This document shows positions 1 through 10,491 of a stretch of DNA of 64,000 nucleotides, piece after piece. Source of the stretch: Hyphomicrobiales bacterium (GTDB lineage Bacteria; Pseudomonadota; Alphaproteobacteria; Rhizobiales; Kaistiaceae); contig JAFKKF010000014.1 in the NCBI GenBank assembly GCA_017305635.1, positions 81,443 to 145,442 of the forward strand, read 5' to 3'. Below the pieces are notes generated by a model. That model ran no database searches. It saw only the letters and a program-made list of their open reading frames with translations, and had not been told where the DNA came from. Within the stretch, counting starts at the first letter, position 1. Every line of letters starts with the position of its first letter. A program made the position numbers and the translations under genes.

Positions 1-1011
1 CTTCTGCATGATCTTGGCGCGCGGGTCGTAGTTCTTGTAGACCCGGTGGCCGAAGCCCATCAGGCGGAAGGGATCGTTCTTATCCTTGGCGCGGGCAACA
101 TATTGCGGGATGCGGTCGACGGTGCCGATCTCCTGCAGCATGTTGAGCGCCGCCTCGTTGGCGCCGCCATGGGCGGGGCCCCAGAGGCAGGCAATGCCGG
201 CCGCGATGCAGGCGAAGGGATTGGCTCCCGAGGAGCCGGCGAGCCGCACCGTCGAGGTCGAGGCGTTCTGCTCGTGGTCGGCATGGAGGATGAAGATCCG
301 GTCCATGGCGCGGGCGAGCACCGGGTTGACCTTGTATTCCTCGCAGGGCACCGCGAAGCACATGCGCAGGAAGTTCGAGGCATAATCGAGCGCGTTCAGC
401 GGGTAAGTGAACGGCTGGCCGACATGGTATTTGTACGCCATGGCGGCGATCGTCGGCATCTTCGCGATCATGCGCAGCGACGCGACCATGCGCTGGTAGG
501 GATCCGAGATGTCGGTCGAGTCGTGGTAGAAGGCGGACAGCGCGCCGACCATGCCGACCATCACGGCCATCGGATGCGCGTCGCGGCGGAAGCCGGTGAA
601 GAAGCGCATCATCTGCTCGTGGACCATGGTGTGGTAGGTCACGCGCTGGTCGAAATCGGCCTTCTGCGCCGGCGTCGGCAGCTCGCCGTAGAGCAGCAGG
701 TAACAGGTCTCGAGGAAGTCGCCGTGCTCGGCGAGCTGCTCGATCGGATAGCCGCGATAGAGAAGGATGCCCTCGTCGCCGTCGATGAAGGTGATCTTGG
801 AATCGCAGGCCGCGGTCGAGGTGAAGCCCGGGTCGTAGGTGAAGCGGCCGGTCTGGCTGTAGAGCGAGCTGATGTTGATGACGTCGGGTCCGAGGGTGCC
901 CTTCATCACCTTGAAGTCGAAATTCTGGTCGCCGACGATCAGGCTCGCCTGATCCGCCGGACGTGCCTTGTCGCTCGTGGCAGCCTCTTCGATCCTGCTC
1001 ACTTTCGCCAT
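1..1011 (-). CDS. gltA: Citrate synthase, 3' end outside window
   Basis: Condenses oxaloacetate and acetyl-CoA to citrate, the entry step of the TCA cycle, in the cytoplasm. The reading frame runs from an ATG at 1011 to the window edge without a stop, giving 337 residues; the family usually has about 430, so roughly the last 90 to 100 are missing. The catalytic-region motif [15 protein letters not shown] is at residues 319-333 and the earlier [10 protein letters not shown] motif with the substrate-binding histidine is also present. It lies 100 bases downstream of gltX on the same strand, the usual alphaproteobacterial pair, and the gap is AT-rich enough to hold its own promoter. Confidence 0.96.
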   Translation of the reverse strand, partial: MAKVSRIEEAATSDKARPADQASLIVGDQNFDFKVMKGTLGPDVINISSLYSQTGRFTYDPGFTSTAACDSKITFIDGDEGILLYRGYPIEQLAEHGDFLETCYLLLYGELPTPAQKADFDQRVTYHTMVHEQMMRFFTGFRRDAHPMAVMVGMVGALSAFYHDSTDISDPYQRMVASLRMIAKMPTIAAMAYKYHVGQPFTYPLNALDYASNFLRMCFAVPCEEYKVNPVLARAMDRIFILHADHEQNASTSTVRLAGSSGANPFACIAAGIACLWGPAHGGANEAALNMLQEIGTVDRIPQYVARAKDKNDPFRLMGFGHRVYKNYDPRAKIMQK

Positions 1012-1111
1012 GGCCGACACCTCGCTTGAACGGTTTTGCGTTGTTGTTTGATAAGTCAGTCTATTTGTTGCGTCGCGGCAAGTCCATGTTAGCGATGCGA
1101 CATGATCCCTT

Positions 1112-2536
1112 CTAGGCGCCTATCTGGTCGGCGATGCGCGCAAGGCTCTCGTCGCGTCCCAATATGGCGAGGACGTCGAAAATCCCGGGCGACGTGGCCT
1201 TGCCGGTCAAGGCGGCACGGAGGGGCTGCGCCACCTTGCCGAGCTTCAGGCCCCTGCCTGCGGCAAAATCCTTCAGGGCCGCTTCCAGATTCATATGGTC
1301 CCAGTCGGCGACCGAACCAAGGGCCGGATGGGCGTCCTTCAAAATGCCGCGGCCTTCGTCGCCGAGAAGCGCCTTCGCGGCATCCTCCATCGGCAGCGGG
1401 CGCTCGGCGAAGATGAAGGCGGCGCCGGCGATGAGGTCGTTCAGCGTCTTCGCCCGGTCCTTGAGCTGGGGCAGGGCGGCGAGGAGCTGCACGCGCTTCG
1501 CCTCGGTCAGCGAATTGGCGAAGGCCTCGCCCTCCGGGAGATAGGGGAGCGCCGCTTCCAGCGTCGCCAGCAGGTCCGGTGCATCCTTGGCGCGGAGGTA
1601 GTGGCCGTTCAGGCTCTCCAGCTTCTGGAAGTCGAAGCGCGCCGCCGAGCGGCCGATATCGTCTATGTCGAACCAGGCGATCATCTGCTCGGTCGACATG
1701 ATCTCGTCGTCGCCATGGGACCAGCTCAGCCGGGCGAGATAGTTGCGCAGCGCCTCGGGCAGGTAGCCCATGGCGCGATAGGCATCGACCCCGAGGGCGC
1801 CGTGGCGCTTCGACAGCTTGGCGCCGTCCGGTCCGTGGATCAGCGGCACATGCGCCATGACCGGCAGCCGCCAGTTCATGGCGTCGTAGAGGATCTTCTG
1901 CCGCCCGCCATTGGTCAGGTGGTCGTCGCCGCGGATGATGTGGGTGACGCCCATGTCGTGATCGTCGACGACGACGGCGAGCATGTAGGTCGGCGTGCCG
2001 TCCGAACGCAGGATGACGAAATCGTCGAGGTCCTTGTTGGGGAAGGCGACGCGGCCCTGCACGCGGTCCTCGATCACCGTGTCGCCGTCGAGGGGCGACT
2101 TGATGCGGATGGTCGGCGCGACGCCCGCCGGCGCTTCGGACGGATCGCGGTCGCGCCAGCGGCCGTCATAGCGGGCGAAGCGGCCTTCGGCCTGGGCGAT
2201 GGCGCGCATCTGGTTGAGCTCGGCCGGCGTTTCGTAGGCGCGGTAGGCCATGCCGCGCGCGACCAGCTCCTCGGCCACCTCGCGATGCCGCGCGGCGCGG
2301 GCGAACTGGTAGATCGGCTCGCCGTCCCACTTCAGGCCCAGCCAGTCGAGCCCGTCGAGGATCGCGGCGATCGCGGCATCGGTCGAGCGCTCGCGATCGG
2401 TGTCCTCGATGCGGAGCAGCATCCGGCCGCCGGCATGGCGCGCATAGAGCCAGTTGAAGAGCGCGGTGCGGGCGCCGCCGATATGCAGGAATCCGGTCGG
2501 CGAAGGAGCGAAACGGGTAACGACTTGTTCGGTCAT
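1112..2536 (-). CDS. gltX: Glutamate--tRNA ligase (GluRS)
   Basis: Class I aminoacyl-tRNA synthetase that charges tRNA with glutamate. 474 residues, normal length. The HIGH-type signature appears as LHIGGARTA near residues 17-25 and the KMSKS-type signature as KLSKRHGA near residue 240. Divergent from glnS across 186 bases. Many alphaproteobacteria carry two gltX copies, one non-discriminating and used with GatCAB; which type this is cannot be read from sequence alone, and the neighbouring GlnRS makes the question relevant. Confidence 0.96.
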   Translation of the reverse strand: MTEQVVTRFAPSPTGFLHIGGARTALFNWLYARHAGGRMLLRIEDTDRERSTDAAIAAILDGLDWLGLKWDGEPIYQFARAARHREVAEELVARGMAYRAYETPAELNQMRAIAQAEGRFARYDGRWRDRDPSEAPAGVAPTIRIKSPLDGDTVIEDRVQGRVAFPNKDLDDFVILRSDGTPTYMLAVVVDDHDMGVTHIIRGDDHLTNGGRQKILYDAMNWRLPVMAHVPLIHGPDGAKLSKRHGALGVDAYRAMGYLPEALRNYLARLSWSHGDDEIMSTEQMIAWFDIDDIGRSAARFDFQKLESLNGHYLRAKDAPDLLATLEAALPYLPEGEAFANSLTEAKRVQLLAALPQLKDRAKTLNDLIAGAAFIFAERPLPMEDAAKALLGDEGRGILKDAHPALGSVADWDHMNLEAALKDFAAGRGLKLGKVAQPLRAALTGKATSPGIFDVLAILGRDESLARIADQIGA

Positions 2537-2722
2537 GGCGGGCCGTTTAGCACGGCAAGGTTAAGGCGTCATGGGCGGCAGAGCAGGGACGAGCGGGGGA
2601 AAAAGGGAGGAACCTGGATGGCCGCGCGCCGGTCCCTTCACGTATCCGCCCCTTGCCCTCATCCCCGTCGTTTTGGCACATAGACGCCAATCCGCGGCGA
2701 TCCGCCGCCGCCAGGGACAGAG

Positions 2723-4408
2723 ATGACCGCTTCAGACATGCCGGCGCGCGAGCCCGGGCAGGACTTCATCCGCGACATCGTGACGTCCGACCTCGCCGGC
2801 GGCCGGCACAAGACCGTCGTCACGCGCTTCCCGCCGGAGCCGAACGGCTATCTCCACATTGGTCACGCCAAGTCGATCTGCCTCAATTTCGGCGTCGCGT
2901 CCGAGTTCGGCGGACACTGCAATCTCCGCTTCGACGACACCAATCCGGCGAAGGAGGAGCAGGAATATATCGATGCCATAGAGCGCGACGTGCGCTGGCT
3001 CGGCTTCGACTGGGGCGACAACCTCTTCCACGCCTCGGACTATTTCGAGCGCCTCTACGAATGGGCCGAGGTCCTGATCAAAGCGGGCAAGGCCTATGTC
3101 GACGACCAGACCCACGAGGAGATGCGGGCGAACCGCGGCACGCTGACCGAGCCGGGCAGGGACAGCCCCTTCCGTGGCCGCAGCGTCGATGAAAACCTCG
3201 ACCTGTTCCGCCGCATGCGTGCCGGCGAGTTCCCGAACGGCGCACGCGTATTGCGCGCCAAGATCGACATGGCCGCCGGCAACATCAATCTCCGCGATCC
3301 GGTCATGTACCGCATCCTCCACGCGCCGCATCCGCGCACGGGCACCACCTGGTCGATCTATCCGAGCTACGACTACGCCCATGGCCAGTCCGACGCCATC
3401 GAGGGCGTGACGCATTCGCTCTGCACGCTCGAATTCGCCGACCACAAGCCGCTCTACGACTGGTTCATCGACAACCTGCCGGTGCCCTCGAAGCCGCACC
3501 AGTACGAGTTTGCACGGCTGAACCTCGACTACACGATCCTTTCCAAGCGCGTGCTCACCCAGCTCGTCCGCGACGGCCATGTCAGCGGCTGGGACGATCC
3601 GCGCATGCCGACCATAGCCGGCATTCGCCGGCGCGGCGTGCCGCCCGAGGCGCTCCGCGCCTTTGCCGCCTCGATCGGCGTGGCGCGGGCCGACAGCCGC
3701 GTCGATTACGCCATGTTCGAGCACCCGATCCGCGAGCTGCTCAACAAGACCGCGTCCCGCCGCATGGCGGTGCTTCGTCCGCTGAAGGTCGTCATCGAGA
3801 ACTATCCGGAGGGCCAGGTCGAGGAGCTCGATGCCATCAACAATCCGGAAGACGAGGCCGCCGGCTCGCGCAAGGTGACCTTCGGCCGCGAGATCTTCAT
3901 CGAGCGTGACGATTTCATGGAAGTGCCGGCGAAGAAGTTCTTCCGCCTCGCCCCGGGGCAGGAGGTGCGGCTGCGCTACGCCTATTTCGTGAAGTGCACC
4001 GGCGTGGTGAAGGACGCGTCCGGCGAGGTGACCGAGCTCCGCTGCACCTACGATCCCGAGACGCGCGGCGGCAACACGCCGCCCGATGGCCGCAAGGTGA
4101 AGGCGACCCTCCACTGGGTCTCCGCGGCGGGCGCCGTCCCGGCGGAGGTGCGCCTCGTCAACCATCTCTTCGCCAATCCCAACCCGGATGCCGGCAACTT
4201 CGCAGCCGAACTCAACCCGAATTCGCTCGAGGTGCTCACCGGCTGCATGCTCGAAGCCGCGGCCGTCGCCTCAAACGAGGCAGCGCCGATGCAGTTCGAG
4301 CGGCAGGGCTACTTCGTCCGCGACCGTGACTCGACGCCCGGCAATCCCGTCTTCGTGCGCACGGTGGGGCTGAAGGACTCCTTCGCCAGGGCGGTCGCCA
4401 AGGGGTAG
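2723..4408 (+). CDS. glnS: Glutamine--tRNA ligase (GlnRS)
   Basis: Class I synthetase that attaches glutamine directly to tRNA-Gln. 561 residues, matching the gammaproteobacterial/eukaryotic-type enzyme length. The HIGH motif is intact ([12 protein letters not shown], residues 37-48) and the KMSKS equivalent is LSKR near residue 275; the C-terminal half has the two-barrel anticodon-binding region. There is no YqeY-like tail. Most alphaproteobacteria, as I recall, lack GlnRS and make Gln-tRNA by transamidation, so this is probably an acquired gene. It sits on the strand opposite to gltX, between gltX and comEC, and is followed by a strong GC hairpin. Confidence 0.95.
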   Translation: MTASDMPAREPGQDFIRDIVTSDLAGGRHKTVVTRFPPEPNGYLHIGHAKSICLNFGVASEFGGHCNLRFDDTNPAKEEQEYIDAIERDVRWLGFDWGDNLFHASDYFERLYEWAEVLIKAGKAYVDDQTHEEMRANRGTLTEPGRDSPFRGRSVDENLDLFRRMRAGEFPNGARVLRAKIDMAAGNINLRDPVMYRILHAPHPRTGTTWSIYPSYDYAHGQSDAIEGVTHSLCTLEFADHKPLYDWFIDNLPVPSKPHQYEFARLNLDYTILSKRVLTQLVRDGHVSGWDDPRMPTIAGIRRRGVPPEALRAFAASIGVARADSRVDYAMFEHPIRELLNKTASRRMAVLRPLKVVIENYPEGQVEELDAINNPEDEAAGSRKVTFGREIFIERDDFMEVPAKKFFRLAPGQEVRLRYAYFVKCTGVVKDASGEVTELRCTYDPETRGGNTPPDGRKVKATLHWVSAAGAVPAEVRLVNHLFANPNPDAGNFAAELNPNSLEVLTGCMLEAAAVASNEAAPMQFERQGYFVRDRDSTPGNPVFVRTVGLKDSFARAVAKG

Positions 4409-4413
4409 GCCGG

Positions 4414-4447
4414 CGCCCCCCTCGATCGTGAGGCGGGGAGGGGGGCG
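4414..4447 (+). terminator. GC-rich hairpin after glnS
   Basis: A perfect 10-bp inverted repeat (CGCCCCCCTC at 4414-4423, GAGGGGGGCG at 4438-4447) with a 14-base loop lies six bases after the glnS stop. There is no T-tract, so intrinsic termination is uncertain; it may instead be a transcript-stabilising hairpin. Confidence 0.5.
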
Positions 4448-4515
4448 GGTCTCGCCACCACACCTGACGTACACGCGTTCGTTGCGCTAGCATCCGCCCC
4501 GGGGGGAGCCCGGCG

Positions 4516-6708
4516 ATGAGCGAAGGCGACGTCGAGGCAAGGACAGGGGACGAGAAGGCGCGGCCGCCGCTGCCGTTCGCGGTCGCCCGCGGCCGGTGGA
4601 GCCTGCCGCTTCGCCTCGGCAACCTTCGCGCGGATTTCGGCCAGATCCTCGAAGCCGAGCTCGAATCCGGCCGCGGCTTCCTCTGGTTCCCCGTCCTCTT
4701 CGGCATCGGTGTCCTCATCTATTTCGTGCTGCCGCGCGAGCCTTCAGCCATCGCGCTGGTGCTGGCGAGCGCCGCGATGATCGCTGCCGCCATCCGTTTC
4801 CGCCTCCGCGTGACTGCCGGTCGCGTGCTCTTCGTCCTCGCGGCGATTCTCGCCGGCGCCACTGCGATGAAGCTCCGCACCGACCTCGTGGCGGCGCCCG
4901 CCGTGCCACGCGAGATGACCGCCACGGTCACCGGCTGGGTCGCGGGTCGCGAGGCGAGGCCGAATGGCGGCTCCCGCATCTACCTGCGGGTCGCCGGCAT
5001 CGAGCGCCTCAAGCCGGAGCAACTGCCCGGGACGGTGCGCATCACGCTCCGCGGCAAGATGCCCATCGCGGTCGGCGATGCGCTCTCGGTCGTCGCCCGG
5101 CTCCAGCCGCCCTCGGGCCCGGCGCTTCCCGGCGGCTATGACTTCGCGCTCGCCGCCTTCTACGGCGGCATCGGCGGGATCGGCTTCGCCTATGGAAATC
5201 CGAAGCCGGCCGAGCTCGGTCCGCCACCGCTCGACATCCGGCTCTCGGCACCGCTGGCCCATCTCCGCGAGGCCATTCGCGAGCGCATCACCGAGGCGCT
5301 GCCCGGCGAGCGCGGCGCCATCGCCGCCGCTCTCATCATGGGGGACCAGGGCGGGGTGTCGAACGAGACGCAGGACGACATGCGCGCCTCCGGCCTCGGC
5401 CACGTGCTCTCCATCTCCGGCCTGCACATGGCGCTCGTCGCGGGATGGGCCTTCATCGCGATCCGCGGGCTGCTGGCGCTCTTTCCCGGCCTCGCGCTGC
5501 GTCATCCCATCAAGAAATGGGCGGCGCTTGCGGCCCTCGGGGTCGCGACCTTCTACCTCGGGCTCTCGGGCGGCGGCGTGGCAACCGATCGTTCCTACAT
5601 CATGATCGCCATCATGTTCCTCGCGATCCTCGCCGGGCGCCGGGCCTTGACGCTCCGCAACGTCGCGCTCGCGGCGATCGCCATCCTCGCCTTCTATCCG
5701 GAGAGCATCCTGTCGGTGAGCTTCCAGATGTCCTTTGCCGCGACCATCGCGCTGGTCGCCGGCTACGAGCTCTTTGCCCGCCGCGAGGATCGGCGGCTGG
5801 CGCACTCCGATCCCGGGAAGTGGGACCTCGCGGGAAGGCTCCGCCGCCTTGTTGCGGGCCTCGTCCTGACCTCGCTGCTTGCGGGCTTCGCGACGACGCC
5901 TTTCGCCATCTACCACTTCCAGCGGGCCGCGCCGCTCAGCATCCTGGCCAACATCGCCGCGTCGTTGCCCATAGACCTCCTGATCATGACCATGGTCCCC
6001 TTCGCCGTGCTCGCCATGCCGTTCGGCGTCGAATCGCTGCCGCTCGCGCCGATGGGCTGGGGCATCGACTGGATGACCTTCGTCGCCCGCAAGGCCACGG
6101 AATGGTCCGACGGGCTCGGCGGCGTCCGCATGATCCCGGCATCGGCCCTCGTCCTCTTCGCCGCCGGCTTTCTCTGGCTCGCGCTCTGGCAGCAGCGCTG
6201 GCGCTTCGCCGGCCTCGTCCCCATGGCGCTGGCGCTGCCGGTCGCGCTTGCCCCGGGCATCCCCGATGTCCTCGTCAGCGACGATGCGATGGCCGCTGCC
6301 GTCCGCGGGCCGGACGGCCGCTACCGGATCCTCGGCAAGGCCGACGATTTCGTCGTCGTGAACTGGCTGCGCTCGGATGCCGATCCACGCCAGCCGGGCG
6401 ACCCATCCCTCAAGGAGGGAATCCGCTGCGACCCCCTCGGCTGCACGGCCGATCTCGCCGGCGGCGGCATCGCCGCCGTCTCACATGGCATCTCGGCCCT
6501 TCTCGACGACTGTTTCAGGGCGATTCTGGTCGTTTCACCCCACGTCGCGCCGGCGAAATGCGGGGATAGGGCCACCGTGATCGACCGCCGGGTGACGGGG
6601 ACAGGTGGCTCGGTCGCGCTCTACCGGAAGGCGGACGAACCGGGCTTCGCGATCGTCACGGCCTATCCGGCGATACGGCGGCCCTTCATGCCGCCGGTGC
6701 GTCAGTAG
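4516..6708 (+). CDS. comEC: ComEC/Rec2 family competence membrane protein
   Basis: Polytopic inner-membrane protein of the family that carries single-stranded DNA across the membrane during natural transformation. 730 residues. A DUF4131-like N-terminal region with membrane segments is followed by the Competence domain with the typical [10 protein letters not shown] motif near residues 297-306 and many hydrophobic helices to about residue 600. The C-terminal part is soluble but I see no HxHxDH metallo-beta-lactamase motif, so the nuclease domain found in longer ComEC proteins appears degenerate or absent. Its stop overlaps the lexA stop by seven bases (convergent). Whether the organism is transformable is unknown. 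Confidence 0.9.
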   Translation: MSEGDVEARTGDEKARPPLPFAVARGRWSLPLRLGNLRADFGQILEAELESGRGFLWFPVLFGIGVLIYFVLPREPSAIALVLASAAMIAAAIRFRLRVTAGRVLFVLAAILAGATAMKLRTDLVAAPAVPREMTATVTGWVAGREARPNGGSRIYLRVAGIERLKPEQLPGTVRITLRGKMPIAVGDALSVVARLQPPSGPALPGGYDFALAAFYGGIGGIGFAYGNPKPAELGPPPLDIRLSAPLAHLREAIRERITEALPGERGAIAAALIMGDQGGVSNETQDDMRASGLGHVLSISGLHMALVAGWAFIAIRGLLALFPGLALRHPIKKWAALAALGVATFYLGLSGGGVATDRSYIMIAIMFLAILAGRRALTLRNVALAAIAILAFYPESILSVSFQMSFAATIALVAGYELFARREDRRLAHSDPGKWDLAGRLRRLVAGLVLTSLLAGFATTPFAIYHFQRAAPLSILANIAASLPIDLLIMTMVPFAVLAMPFGVESLPLAPMGWGIDWMTFVARKATEWSDGLGGVRMIPASALVLFAAGFLWLALWQQRWRFAGLVPMALALPVALAPGIPDVLVSDDAMAAAVRGPDGRYRILGKADDFVVVNWLRSDADPRQPGDPSLKEGIRCDPLGCTADLAGGGIAAVSHGISALLDDCFRAILVVSPHVAPAKCGDRATVIDRRVTGTGGSVALYRKADEPGFAIVTAYPAIRRPFMPPVRQ

Positions 6709-7409
6709 CGGCGGAGCAGGCCGACCAGCCGGCCCTGGATGCGTACGCGGTCCGGCCCGAAGATGCGCGTCTCATAGGCCGGGTTCGCTGCCTCCAGCGC
6801 GATGGAGGCGCCCTTCTTGCGGATGCGCTTGAGGGTGGCTTCCTCCTCGTCGACGAGGGCGACCACGATGTCCCCGGTATCGGCGCTGTCGCCACGGCGA
6901 ATGAGCACGGTATCGCCGTCGAGTATCCCCGCCTCGATCATGGAATCGCCGCGCACCTCGAGGGCGAAATGCTCGCCCGGCGACAGCATGTCCGGCGGAA
7001 TCGGGATGGAATGGCTGTGGTTCTGGATCGCATCGATCGGCACGCCGGCGGCGATACGGCCCATCATCGGCACGACCACCGGCTCCGTGAGGCTCTCGCC
7101 CTCGGCGACGGGCCGCACGCGGCCGAGGCTGCCCTCGATGACGCTTGGCGAGAAGCCGCGGGCGCGCGGCGCCGGCGGCGCGGCGGGCGTCATGGATTCC
7201 GGCATCCGCACCACCTCGATGGCGCGGGCGCGGTTGGGCAGGCGCTTGATGAAGCCGCGTTCCTCGAGCGCCTTGATCAGGCGGTGGATGCCGGACTTGG
7301 AGCGCAGGTCCAGCGCATCCTTCATCTCGTCGAAGGAGGGCGGCACGCCAGCTTCCTTGAGGCGCTCATGGATGAACATGAGCAGTTCGTGCTGCTTGCG
7401 CGTGAGCAT
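6702..7409 (-). CDS. lexA: SOS repressor LexA
   Basis: Transcriptional repressor of the DNA-damage response that cleaves itself when RecA filaments form. 235 residues, usual for alphaproteobacteria. An N-terminal winged helix (about 1-65) with [16 protein letters not shown], then a linker, then a peptidase S24 domain. The self-cleavage site is Ala121-Gly122 in GRIAAGVP, the catalytic serine is Ser156 in RGDSMIEAG and the lysine is Lys194 in ATLKRI. The ATG at 7409 is supported by the conserved [10 protein letters not shown] start. A LexA box lies in its promoter, so it is autoregulated. moeA starts upstream on the same strand, but the promoter lies between them. Confidence 0.97.
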   Translation of the reverse strand: MLTRKQHELLMFIHERLKEAGVPPSFDEMKDALDLRSKSGIHRLIKALEERGFIKRLPNRARAIEVVRMPESMTPAAPPAPRARGFSPSVIEGSLGRVRPVAEGESLTEPVVVPMMGRIAAGVPIDAIQNHSHSIPIPPDMLSPGEHFALEVRGDSMIEAGILDGDTVLIRRGDSADTGDIVVALVDEEEATLKRIRKKGASIALEAANPAYETRIFGPDRVRIQGRLVGLLRRY

Positions 7410-7462
7410 TTTCCGGTCTTTGTCCCTGCCAGCAACCGAATCTGGTACAAAACACGAACGAA

Positions 7463-7489
7463 ACTATACGTTCTATATGTGTTCCGCAA
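7463..7489 (-). promoter_or_regulatory. lexA promoter with SOS box
   Basis: On the minus strand a TTGCGG (-35, 7484-7489) and TATAGT (-10, 7463-7468) flank a GAAC-N7-GAAC site; on the plus strand it reads GTTC-N7-GTTC at 7470-7484. This is the LexA operator described for alphaproteobacteria. Its place between the -35 and -10 elements would block RNA polymerase. The 14-base spacing is short, so the exact hexamers may be off by a base or two. Confidence 0.8.
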
Positions 7490-7517
7490 CCACTGAATTT
7501 TCGGTGAACGGGGACAG

Positions 7518-8723
7518 TTATGGCAGGCGGAGGATGCGGCAGAGAGTGCCCGCGGATGCCGGGGGGGCGAAAGGCGGCCGGATGACGAGGCAGTCGGAGC
7601 GGGCAAGGGTGGCCAGCATGGAGCTGTCCTGGCGGGGATAGGGCGTGACGATGGGGAGGCTGTCGGGGCTTTCGGTGAGCGTCGCGCGGACATAGTCCTG
7701 ACGCTGGTCGTTCTCGCCCATGTCGGCGCCGAGGATGGCGGCTTCCGTGCGATCCCGGGGCGGCTCGCCGAGAAGGGCGGAGAGGAGCGGCCCGAGGAAG
7801 AGCACGGCGCAGACGAGGCTCGAGACCGGGTTGCCGGGCAGGCCGAGGACGCGGGTCTCGCCGAGCCGTCCGAACATCAGCGGCTTGCCGGGCCGCATGG
7901 CGATCTTCCAGAAATCGAGCTCCATGCCGGCGGCCTTCAACGCCTCCTGGACGAGGTCGTGATCGCCGACGGAGGCACCGCCGAGGGTGACCAGCACGTC
8001 CGGGGACAGTTCCCGGGTGCGGGCGAAGACGCCGGCGAGGGAGGAGCGGGTATCCGCGGCGATGCCGAGGTCGATCGCCTCGCCGCCGGCAGCGGCGACG
8101 AAGGCAGCGATTCCAACGGCATTGGAAGCGATGATCTGGTCGGGGCCGGGGATCTCGCCCGGGGATACGAGTTCGTCACCGGTTGCAAGGATCGCGACCC
8201 GCGGGCGCGTGCGGACGGGGACGGTTCCGTGGCCGAGGGCGGCAGCGAGCGCGACCTCGCGCATGCCCATGGTGCGGCCGGCTTCGAGAAGCACATCGCC
8301 CTGCCGGAAATCCAGCCCCGCTGCCCGCACGTTGCGGCCGGCGGGGAGGGCTTCGCCGACCCGGATGCGATCGCCGGGAAGGACGGTCGCGTCCTCCTGG
8401 ATGAGCACGGCGTCGGCACCCTCCGGCACCGGCGCGCCGGTGAAGATTCGCACGCATTCCCCGGCGCCTGGCGAGCCACGGAAACCGTGGCCGGCAGCAG
8501 CCATGCCGATGACCTTCAGCTCGGCGCCCGATACCGCGTCGGCCGAGCGGACGGCGTAGCCGTCCATGGCGGAAGCCGGAAAAGGCGGCTGCGAGCGGAG
8601 CGCGGCGAGCGGTTCGGCGAGACGCCGGCCCGGGGACAGATTCAGCGGGACGGTCTCGGCGGGGCGGGGACAGATTCCCGAAACGATGCGTGAAACGGCC
8701 TCCGAAACGGGCAGAAGCGCCAT
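7518..8723 (-). CDS. moeA: Molybdopterin molybdenumtransferase MoeA
   Basis: Inserts molybdate into adenylylated molybdopterin in the last step of molybdenum cofactor synthesis. 401 residues from the ATG at 8723 (a GTG three codons upstream is possible). The N-terminal MoeA fold carries the DGYAVRSAD segment near residue 55; the central MoCF_biosynth domain has ATGDELVSPGE and LVTLGGASVGDHD; the C-terminal beta domain ends the protein. It follows moaC by 37 bases on the same strand, so the two are likely co-transcribed. Confidence 0.96.
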   Translation of the reverse strand: MALLPVSEAVSRIVSGICPRPAETVPLNLSPGRRLAEPLAALRSQPPFPASAMDGYAVRSADAVSGAELKVIGMAAAGHGFRGSPGAGECVRIFTGAPVPEGADAVLIQEDATVLPGDRIRVGEALPAGRNVRAAGLDFRQGDVLLEAGRTMGMREVALAAALGHGTVPVRTRPRVAILATGDELVSPGEIPGPDQIIASNAVGIAAFVAAAGGEAIDLGIAADTRSSLAGVFARTRELSPDVLVTLGGASVGDHDLVQEALKAAGMELDFWKIAMRPGKPLMFGRLGETRVLGLPGNPVSSLVCAVLFLGPLLSALLGEPPRDRTEAAILGADMGENDQRQDYVRATLTESPDSLPIVTPYPRQDSSMLATLARSDCLVIRPPFAPPASAGTLCRILRLP

Positions 8724-8760
8724 GGGAATCACCGTGAGACGGGCTGCAAAGCCATGAGAA

Positions 8761-9273
8761 TCAGCCTGAGACGCGCGGCAGGCGCCAGACGCCCGACTTG
8801 CCGCCGCGCTTCTCGACGAGACGCACGTCGCCGATGACCATGCCGCGGTCGATCGCCTTCGCCATGTCGTAGATCGTGAGGCAGGCGACGGAGACGGCGG
8901 TGAGCGCCTCCATCTCGACGCCGGTCCGGCCGGTGACCCGCGCGGTGGCGGTGACGCGGAGGCCGGGCAGGGCGCCGTCGGCCTCGATCTCGACCTTGAC
9001 GCTGGTCAGGCCGAGCGGATGGCAGAGCGGGATGAGCTCGTGGGTGCGCTTGGCGGCCATGATGCCGGCGATGCGCGCCGTGCCGATCACGTCGCCCTTG
9101 GCGGCGTCACCGGCACGGATGACGGCGAGGGTCTCCTCCGCCATCCGGACATGGCCCTCGGCAATGGCAAGGCGCTCGGTCGCCGGCTTCGCCCCCACGT
9201 CGACCATGCTGGCCTTGCCGGCGCGGTCGAGGTGGGTGAGGCGGGAGCGCCGGGGAGCCGGGGCCTTCGCCAT
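8761..9273 (-). CDS. moaC: Cyclic pyranopterin monophosphate synthase MoaC
   Basis: Converts 3',8-cyclo-GTP to cyclic pyranopterin monophosphate in molybdenum cofactor synthesis. 170 residues, standard length. Conserved segments are MVDVGAK near residue 23, [13 protein letters not shown] with the active-site histidines near residue 75, and the C-terminal [19 protein letters not shown]. The frame extends further upstream, but the ATG at 9273 matches the family start and lies four bases after the secG stop. In the Rhizobiales order I remember, trpC is directly upstream of moaC; here secG has that place. Confidence 0.96.
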   Translation of the reverse strand: MAKAPAPRRSRLTHLDRAGKASMVDVGAKPATERLAIAEGHVRMAEETLAVIRAGDAAKGDVIGTARIAGIMAAKRTHELIPLCHPLGLTSVKVEIEADGALPGLRVTATARVTGRTGVEMEALTAVSVACLTIYDMAKAIDRGMVIGDVRLVEKRGGKSGVWRLPRVSG

Positions 9274-9277
9274 CAGG

Positions 9278-9754
9278 CTATTGCGCGGGCGCCGGGCTCG
9301 CGGGAGCGGCAGGCGCTGCGGGGGCCGCCGGGGCGGCGTCGCCGGCGGCCGGCTTCGACATGCCCTCGAGCTGGTTGAGGAGCGAGCCCTGGTCATTGGC
9401 GGGCGCTGCCGGGGTCGCCGGGGCGGCGGGCGCTGCACCAGCGGGGGCCGCGGGAGCGGCGGGGGTAGCCGGAGTGGCCGGCGCGGAGGGGGCCGCCGGG
9501 GTGGTCACCTGCTCGATGATCGAGGTCGGCTTCTCGGAGAAGCGGCCCATCAGCCCGAGGATGATCGACGTGGCGAAGAAGACCGCCGCGAGGATCCCGG
9601 TGGAACGCGTCAGGACGTTCGCCTGCGAGCGGGTGGAGAGGAAGTTGCCTGACCCACCGATGCCGAGCGCGCCGCCTTCGGAACGCTGCATCAGGACGAC
9701 CGCGACGAGTGCCACGATCACCATCATGTGGATGACGATGACTACGGTTTCCAT
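9278..9754 (-). CDS. secG: Preprotein translocase subunit SecG
   Basis: Small inner-membrane partner of SecY/SecE in the Sec translocon. 158 residues from the ATG at 9754, which starts the typical [14 protein letters not shown] first membrane helix. The conserved loop [12 protein letters not shown] is followed by a second helix (about residues 55-75). The rest is a long Ala/Pro-rich, low-complexity tail, typical of alphaproteobacterial SecG but uninformative. It is downstream of tpiA, as usual, though 737 bases away because an exported-protein gene and repeats lie between them. Confidence 0.93.
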   Translation of the reverse strand: METVVIVIHMMVIVALVAVVLMQRSEGGALGIGGSGNFLSTRSQANVLTRSTGILAAVFFATSIILGLMGRFSEKPTSIIEQVTTPAAPSAPATPATPAAPAAPAGAAPAAPATPAAPANDQGSLLNQLEGMSKPAAGDAAPAAPAAPAAPASPAPAQ

Positions 9755-9876
9755 AGAACTGCCTGCCTTGAATGCGGCGCCTTTTACACGATCGGGACGG
9801 GCGGTGCCAGTGCCGGGCACCTGAGGTGGGGATTGCGGCAGTCCGGCTCAAGGCGACGCGGCGGGGCCGGAGACCA

Positions 9877-10013
9877 CCCCTCCCCGAAATCGCCCTTGCT
9901 TCGCTCAGGCAATTTCGGCCCTCCCGCAAGGGGAGGGCTGGGAGCGTTGCGGCCTGCACGCGCCCCCTCCACCGGCTTCGCCGGTCCTCTTCCCCCGTAA
10001 ACGGGGGAGGAAA
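9877..10013. repeat. Cluster of intergenic palindromes
   Basis: The gap between secG and the next gene holds nested inverted repeats: CGAAATCGCC with GGCAATTTCG, CCCTCCC-GCAA-GGGGAGGG, ACCGGCTTCGCCGGT and TCCCCCG-TAAA-CGGGGGA. The second part (9960-10013) resembles the sequence at 58752-58815, which points to a dispersed intergenic repeat family. It is non-coding in every frame that I can support. Confidence 0.65.
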
Positions 10014-10018
10014 CGCGG

Positions 10019-10387
10019 CTACAGCGAGCAGTTGACCGTGCTGTAGTTGCCGCTCGGGAGCTGGATGGTGAAGTCGAAGCCGGTCTTGCCGCCGCCGGTA
10101 TCGGTGAGGACGGTGGAGACTACCTTGTTGCCGCCCGAGTCGAGGCCGCCGAGCGGGCCGTTCCAGTTGATCGTGCCGCCATCCGTGACCTCGAAGGTGT
10201 AGGTGCCCTCGTATTTGCCGTCATAGGCCGGCCCCTTGTAGGTGTTGCCGACGATCTCGATGCCGCCCATCATCGCCGGGCCGAGGGTGCACTGATACGT
10301 GCCATCGTCCAGCTCGGCCGCGACGGCCGGCGTGGCCGCGAGCGCGGCGGACAGGATCGGCAAAAGGCGCAGAAACTTCAACGGCAT
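10019..10387 (-). CDS. Small exported protein, function unknown
   Basis: 122 residues from an ATG at 10387. Residues 1-24 form a clear Sec signal peptide (positively charged start, hydrophobic core, cleavage after AVAA). The mature part is glycine- and threonine-rich, probably beta-structured, with two cysteines (YQCTLG near residue 33 and the C-terminal NCSL) that could form a disulfide. I recognise no family. It lies between tpiA and secG, two genes usually adjacent, so it is an insertion into that pair. Periplasmic location is inferred. Confidence 0.75.
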   Translation of the reverse strand: MPLKFLRLLPILSAALAATPAVAAELDDGTYQCTLGPAMMGGIEIVGNTYKGPAYDGKYEGTYTFEVTDGGTINWNGPLGGLDSGGNKVVSTVLTDTGGGKTGFDFTIQLPSGNYSTVNCSL

Positions 10388-10491
10388 GATGTCTCCTGCT
10401 GTTCGCGAGCGGCGTAGGGGAAGCGAAGAAGGACCTGAATGGCGGGCAGGACAGCCGGCCATGAAGTCAGGGAAGATTCGCCCCGTTCCAT

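Noticed and set aside
9278..9500. Frame problem in the Ala/Pro-rich tail of secG
   Set aside because: The frame is open to a stop just before moaC and such tails are common in alphaproteobacterial SecG.
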